From the NCBI RefSeq assembly GCF_900324485.2, contig NC_046650.1:5019450-5083449 (forward strand): DNA of 64,000 nt, in the 5' to 3' direction. A program made the translations under genes and the position numbers. Below, piece after piece: positions 58,144 through 64,000 of the stretch. The notes beneath the pieces are model-generated. The model did no database searches. It saw nothing but the letters and a program-made list of their open reading frames with translations, and was not told the origin of the DNA. The first letter of the stretch is position 1. The number at the start of each line of letters is the position of its first letter. The stretch is from Mastacembelus armatus. Its lineage: Eukaryota; Chordata; Actinopteri; Synbranchiformes; Mastacembelidae.

Positions 58144-59190
58144 ATTAGATTAGATTAGATTCAACTTTATTGTCACTGCACATGTGGGTACAAGGCAACG
58201 AAATACAGTTAGCATCTAACCAGAAGTGCATTCTCACAGTGCAAATTATTTGCATATATAAACAGTATATGAGTGCAAATGAGCAAATGATTATAGATGG
58301 TGCAATAAAGAAAGTATTGCATGCCATGATAATGATTAAATATGTAAACAGTATTCAGTATTCAATGATTTAGATGTATGCAGTGAGGAAGATATTGTAT
58401 AAATTGTATAAATAATTTGTATATGTAAACTGTACACAGAAAGGGTTATATACACTGATAATGTGTTCAGTCAATGTGTGTGTGTGTGATCGGGTGGAGG
58501 CAGAGTTCAGCAAAGAAACAGCTGTGGGGGAAAAAGCTGTTCCTAAACCTGCTTGTCTTGGTCCGGAGGCTCCTGTAGCACCTCCCAGAAGGCAGGAGGG
58601 CAAAGAGCCTAGGGGCAGGGTGAGAGAAGTCCTTTATGATTTTGTGTGCTCTGCTGAGACAATGCTTCCTGTAAATGTCCTCGATCTTAGGAAGTGGAAC
58701 TCCTATGATGCATTGGGCAGTTTTCACCACCCTCTGCAGCGCTTTCCGGGCTGACACAGTGCAGTTCCCATACCAGACAGTGATATAGCCGGTCAGTTTG
58801 CTCTCGATGATGCAACAGTAGAAGTTCACCAGGATGTCTGAAGAGAGATGGATCTTCCTGAGTCCTCAGGAAGAAGAGGTGCTGGTGAACCTTCTTGACC
58901 AGACTGGAGCTGTTGGATACCCAGGAATTTGAAGCTAGTGACACGGTCCACCACCTCTCCATTGATATGAAGTGTGTGAGGTGTGTGTCACCTTTCTCCT
59001 TCCTGAAGTCCACTATGAGCTCCTTTGTCTTCATAGTGTTGAGCAGCAGGTTGTTGCAGGCACACCTCACAGCTCACAGACGGTCCACCTCCTCTCTATA
59101 AGCTGACTCATTGTTGTCTTTGTTGAGTCCAGTCACCGTGGTGTCATCTGCAAACTTGATAATTGTGTTGGAACTATTAAAGTCAGTCAG
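58144..59190 (-). mobile_element. Rex1/CR1-like LINE, 5'-truncated with (ATTAG)n end
   Basis: Minus-strand text in pieces gives NNLLLNTMKTKELIVDFRKE, SSLVKKVHQHLFFLR, ITVWYGNCTVSARKALQRVV and KTSRFRNSFFPHS. This is the end of the ORF of an abundant fish LINE. The 3' end is an ATTAG run at 58146-58161. The copy has several frame breaks. Confidence 0.8.
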
Positions 59191-59194
59191 ATCA

Positions 59195-62010
59195 AATGAT
59201 AAACACTAAAGGTGAAGTGCCTAAAGTGTTTATCTAAATAACACTAGTGAGACTCATGCTATACAAATAACTGCATTCTCATTGAGTTAAGTGATCAATG
59301 CCCTGTCTGTTATAAAACAAGTTCATTTATTAGTCAGTCCAGCTGCAAACCCGAGACATGGCACACTCATGCAATGAATGGCTGCAACTGATGAACAACA
59401 TAGCTTTTCACTGTGTTGTAGGACAGGGAACCTGCACGCTATCTGAAGTCAGCACAACTGCTCAGAGCTGTTGCACAGTCACAGCCCTAACAAATAGCAA
59501 AAGCTGTCAAGTGCTGTTGATTCTGCGAAATGACACTTCGAAGAAATTTAGAAATGAACCTAATATTACACTGTATCACAGTGTAGTATACATCATCACA
59601 CATTTTATTGTAAGGCATAGTGTAATCAGTCATCCATGGAGACAGGGAAATGGTTTTTGTCAGATTCATCTATTTGCTTACCTGCAGTTAGGCGCTGCTG
59701 TGGTTTTCTGCACCCTAAGATACACTATCTTTCTAATCTAATCTCATTACCACAGCTTTCAAATATACAAATGAGTACCCTGGTTGTGGTTTTGCTCTCA
59801 AATGTGGAAATGTTATCAAAGAGTAATGATGAATGATGATTTTTTTTTTTTTCCTTTTTTGCTTGAAATCTGATCATTTGTTTCCTGAAGTAATTTTGTT
59901 TCTTGTAACTGTTGAAAATAGGTTAGAAGCACTGTGAGGTGGCAGCCAATGCAACTTGTGGCAAGACTGGATTTTTTTTTTCCATTGTACTTTTGGCATT
60001 AAGAAGTATATTCAGGTCAGTTCCTCTGCACTGGTACACTGTTGAACACAAAAACAATTGGCTTTTTGTGACTTTTGTTGCTTCTGCAGAGCTTTGTGTT
60101 TTTGTCCAGGAGTATGAAGACAACCTTTACCTAGAATATAAAAAACATGCAAGAAGAAGTTAAGCCAGGCCCCCAACAATCTTGCAAAAAAGCTCCTCCC
60201 ACTCTGCTTTCTGTGGCCGGTCCAAGTCAGCTGAGTCACTGAGGTGAATGTCTGCTTATCAGGACTTTTTTTTGTTGTTTTGTCACCATGTGTTTTGACT
60301 TTTAACCTGTATAAAAATATACATGAGAACGAGAAGTGAGAAAACAGAGGTGTTATTGTGAAGCAACTGGAACAAACAACCAGCATCATAAATAAAACCA
60401 CATCCTGTGGGGAGAGGCGGGGGGGGCAAAACCACTTGCACTCAACTTGGTGAGAGCATGACCAGAGCGGGAACTCAGAAGCAAGAAGCGTTTTTCTATT
60501 CTCTTCTTTGTCGGTCGACTGCATGACTTGAAAACACATCAATGTCTTTATGGGTGAAACATCTTTAAAGATGGACAGAAGACCCAAGCTTTACTATAGA
60601 GCTCAGAACATCCAACTGAGCTCAACATTGATTTTGGTGTTTTCGGAAAATCCACTTCACACAGTGAGATATAAAAGAGTGGCCTCACTCTCTGAAAGAG
60701 GTTTAGTGACAACAAACTTTAATTTTGATCACTTCACCGAGACGACAGGACTAAAGTCTTCTGCAAAAGAAGAGAACTGTGTGCAAAGTGAGAAGAAATA
60801 GCGGTTTCATGACGCTGACAGTGCTTGGAGGCCTTGAACAAAAGGTAGAGGGAGGCTTTTTATGTCAGTGGACTACTACAGTACCTCAAAACACATCTCT
60901 GTGTGGGCGGGTGGCTACAGTTTGATATGATCAATCAAGACACATCTCAGAAGTGTTTTGGTTTGAAAGCTTTAAATGCACTTCAAATGTAACTTATCTT
61001 TTCAATCTTAGGTCTCTGGTGGTGACAGCCACATGTTAGTAGTGTGTGATCATTTAGACAAAATGTTTTTAAACACCAGGATCAAGTACTGTACTCATGG
61101 GCTATCTATTATAGGTTGCCTGCTGCTCCCTACTGACCAAAAGCTGAACTGCACACAATGCAGAGCAGAAAGAGCCACGGCCTTATGCTGAACCTAAACA
61201 GGCCTTTCACTCAGTTTGAGAACTACTCAGATGGATGAAAAGTCATAACCCTGATGATGTGATTACAGTTGCAATATGCGTGATATGGAAATGAAGTGTA
61301 GTGTTGAAGCTGAGCGCACACTCTGCTGTTTCAATTTTGGCCAGTCTTTTTGTGAGTATCCTATCCCAGCATTTTGAAAGTGTGACACTAAATGAATGGA
61401 ATGGGCCTTAGTCACAGTTGGGGAAGCTTTATTAAGCTTTATTTTAACCCACAGATTACATTACTGCTACCCAGGCAAACAGTTCTCCGTTTATACATGT
61501 CACTAGTAACTTACTTCTTCACGAACGCAACCGCTAAAAGTGACGAGGAATCTACAGCCACAGCCCGGAATGTCCCTACAGGCTCTTCCCGTGCTCTTTA
61601 GGACCCCTGGCTGTCTGATAAAATGCCTGCTAAGTATTCTTCGAGGAACATGGACTATTCAAACACTGCCTGACTACAATCGACGAAGTTATATTAATAA
61701 TAATAACTATAATAATAATAATAATACTAGTAGTAGCAGTAAGGAATTTACAACAGACACCGTTGGAGATGTAGAAGAAGGTGAAAGCACCACATGTCAA
61801 GTGATAATTTTTTGTTGAATAATAGTTTTCCCATCTTCTTAGGTTGTACAGCTTTAATACAAACGGTCATCAAAACAGGGCAAACTACAGGAATAAAAAA
61901 TCAAGGTAGGTATTGACTTTGTTAGATATACAATGCAGAAACACGTCTGCTAAAAAGTAATAGTGATATGTTTGTCACTAAATTGGAAAGGAGATTATCC
62001 GTTTTTTAGA
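59195..62010. other. Intergenic between the LINE and gene M; nothing recognised
   Basis: No host exon is supported. The stretch 60170-60900 is GC-richer and holds open frames on both strands without recognisable domains. An (AAT)n run lies at about 61695-61730. Confidence 0.35.
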
Positions 62011-62132
62011 TTTTATTTTTTGCTATAATTACAGATACAGAATAGATTCTAAACTTTACAGTTTAGCATAATCAGGAGTAAAAGATTATTATGTGGGTTT
62101 GAGGGTTGGTAGATTTGCTTAAAGAGCAAAAA

Positions 62133-63920
62133 TCACTTCATGTCTGACACCCGAACTCCAGAATAAATCGTCTCCTTCTCTGTGTCCGCCCGTCTCCTGC
62201 TCTTGCCCCGCTTCTTTTTGAAGTCCAGCGCAACGTACTGCATAGTATCAGATTCCTCATTCTGTAGGAAATAAGAAAGCTAAACTGTGAGCTGTGTCTA
62301 TGTACACAGTCAAGTAAATCATGAGGAGGATTTTTTTTTTTTTTTATCTAACCTGGTTCTCAGCGGTATCTGGTGCACTCGCCCGAGAATGCAACCCTTT
62401 AAAAATAAATAAATAAAGAAATATTTATAGTCCCTAGGAGGCAGACGTCTGAGAAACCTGGAAATGTAGAAAAACCAAAACTATCTGCGTGTAACTTCTG
62501 TTACACAACATGCTGTGGTTTTAAGATTTGGGTGACCCTCATCAGATCAACACGCAGACTTCTCTGGTTAATATGCAGTAATTGTACCTTCAGATTGAGG
62601 ATGTGTTCTCTTGGCCATTTTGCAGATGATACAGATTAGGGTGATGTTCAAGGTAACAGACACAAGCAAAGCTGCAGCCATGTAACGCACTGAGACAGGA
62701 AAAGTGTCATACTGTTCCCCTGTGAGTGAAAAATATAAGTGAAGGAACAGACTAAGAGAAAAAGAAAAAGTGGCTCTGATTTTGCATTAGAAGCAAGATT
62801 TTTTTTTCCTCTCAGTTTAAAGAATGTAGACTTTTTATGGATGCATTTGTAATGTCAGCTCTACACACTGTACAGAAATCATCAGTGTACAGATACAGCT
62901 GAAAAGAAATTGAAAAATTGAAAAAGTGTTGCTCACCTCCAACATCCAGTCTTGTTCCTGTGCTAATCAGTATCTGTCCACACGAAGCCATAGCACAGTA
63001 GTATGTCCCAGCATCAGACAGCTTCACATTCTCCTTTGATAAACTGTACATGCAGCTCTGTACAGGAGACCCGGACTCGCTGCTGTCCACACACCGACTG
63101 CCTCTGTGTGTGTGGACGTACATGATTCCCAGGTGTGAATCCTTTTTGAGCCAGTAAACACTGTGTTCAGTGTCACTGATTCCAGTGTGCACCGTGCAGT
63201 TCAGAGACACAGAGCCACCTGGCTGCACAGACTCAGTCACTGTCTGCTGGAGAAAAGACCTGTACCTAGACTCTGGAAAGTCCAGAATTTAAGATGTTAG
63301 AAATGGCCACGAAGTGGAAACAGGGACAACATCAAATCCAGAAATCTAGGTCAAAATTCTTCTTATATTGTAAAATCTCTAAAATGTAAAACAATATAAA
63401 AATTACCTTTTAAAACTAAAAATGTCCCATTGTCAAATTCAGTGACTGCAACATGGGTTTGTCCGCAGTAGTACATGGCTGAATCTGAGTGCTGTACATT
63501 AGAAATGTTCAGATGATAGAAGCCTTCCCCAGCGTGGACTGAAAATCGCTTGTTGTCTTTGAACTGTTTATGGAAGATGTTAGACTGGATGAAATGTTTG
63601 TAGAAAGACGATATTATTTGAGGCTGCTCCCCTGCAACCTGCTTGTACCAACCCAGATATTTGGCACTGGAGGTATAGAAACAAGGTAAAGTCACATTGT
63701 CTCTGGGGTTAGCGTAGAGCACAGCACCATCTGAAAGAAAAAGTATGACTTCATACATTTAAAAAGTATCATAAATCTTCTCATAGAATATGAAAACACT
63801 ATGTGAGGGTCCCCCAGTAAGATTTACTGTTTTTTATTGTTTGTTTAGCAGAAAAAAGAGTGTATGTAGTAACTTACAGGCGCTTAAGAGAGGAATCAAG
63901 AGCATGTAAAAGTAGTACAT
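62133..63920 (-). CDS. nitr: NITR gene M, inhibitory-type receptor with separate V and I exons
   Basis: Predicted 335-aa receptor in six exons: 63920-63878, 63730-63407 (V), 63272-62937 (I), 62719-62588 (TM), 62396-62353 and 62261-62133. Phases fit throughout. V has LPCFYTSSAKYLGWYKQ and DSAMYYCG, ending in FDNGTFLVL. I has five cysteines: the one in TGTC of the other genes is serine here (TGISD), and the J-like segment reads ISTGTRLDV. The membrane segment is MAAALLVSVTLNITLICIIC. The tail is basic, with MQYVAL and TIYSGV in place of LHYAAL and CVYSSV, so ITIM function is less certain. AATAAA lies at 62017-62012. This is the only gene here with the split exon plan. Confidence 0.9.
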
Positions 63921-64000
63921 CCTTCACTCTCCGGTGCTCAGTCTCCCAGTGTGATGGTGGTTTCAGTAAAGGGGTCAAAGAAAACTGCTACACCTTCAAC
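63921..64000 (-). other. Upstream region of gene M, cut by the window edge
   Basis: Only 80 bp are visible, and they contain no CCAAT box; the promoter may continue outside. Confidence 0.4.

Noticed and set aside
60012-60587. 191-codon minus-strand frame
   Set aside because: No recognisable domain and uneven composition; no splice context that supports it.
2330-63920. Identity as T-cell receptor, immunoglobulin or CD8-like genes
   Set aside because: V domains with J-like ends are similar, but the six-cysteine I domain, direct TM exon and ITIM tail fit NITRs, and there are no C domains or separate J segments.

Overview
This is a teleost (most likely percomorph) genomic window holding part of a novel immune-type receptor (NITR) cluster. 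The evidence is vertebrate-style GT-AG introns, Tc1-like, Rex/RTE-like and CR1/L2-like repeats, a tRNA-derived fish SINE with a GGAT tail, and 13 tandem genes for two-Ig-domain receptors with ITIM tails, a family known only from fishes. All 13 genes lie on the minus strand, head to tail, and all can be spliced to open reading frames of about 335-350 residues. I call them A to M from left to right: A 2330-3798, B 9115-10545, C 13291-14743, D 16144-17606, E 20905-22394, F 25460-26933, G 29673-31140, H 34804-36732, I 38645-40764, J 42677-44797, K 46710-48830, L 50391-51858, M 62133-63920.

Genes A to L share one plan: a short leader exon, one exon carrying both the V-type domain and the six-cysteine I domain, a transmembrane exon, a very short cytoplasmic exon (32-44 bp) and a last exon with two tyrosine motifs (usually L/VHYAAL and CVYxSV). 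Gene M at the right edge keeps V and I on separate exons, so both architectures sit within about 12 kb. Every receptor reads as inhibitory; no charged transmembrane residue typical of activating NITRs is seen. Most genes carry an inverted CCAAT box about 60-75 bp upstream of the ATG.

The main point of interest is mosaicism. The roughly 330-bp I-domain segment is nearly identical in eleven genes (A-K) while V domains, introns and tails differ. Homology repeatedly breaks at the V/I junction: A and C share several kb downstream of it but have different V domains; D and G share an I-to-TM block with a GC-AG intron but not V or tail. H to K sit in a recent tandem array of about 4,033 bp per unit, in which the alternate genes H/J and I/K match each other best. 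This looks like germline shuffling of V segments onto shared I-TM-tail cassettes by gene conversion or unequal crossing over.

Between genes lie fossil repeats: two solo LTRs (726-1501; 19240-19645), a broken Sushi-like Ty3/gypsy element (54150-56907), LINE pieces of L1/Tx1, RTE/Rex3 and CR1/L2/Rex1 type, a deleted Tc1 element (17984-18988), full and 5'-truncated SINE copies with clear target-site duplications, and microsatellites. The 52-62 kb stretch between L and M is repeat-rich and shows no host gene I can support.
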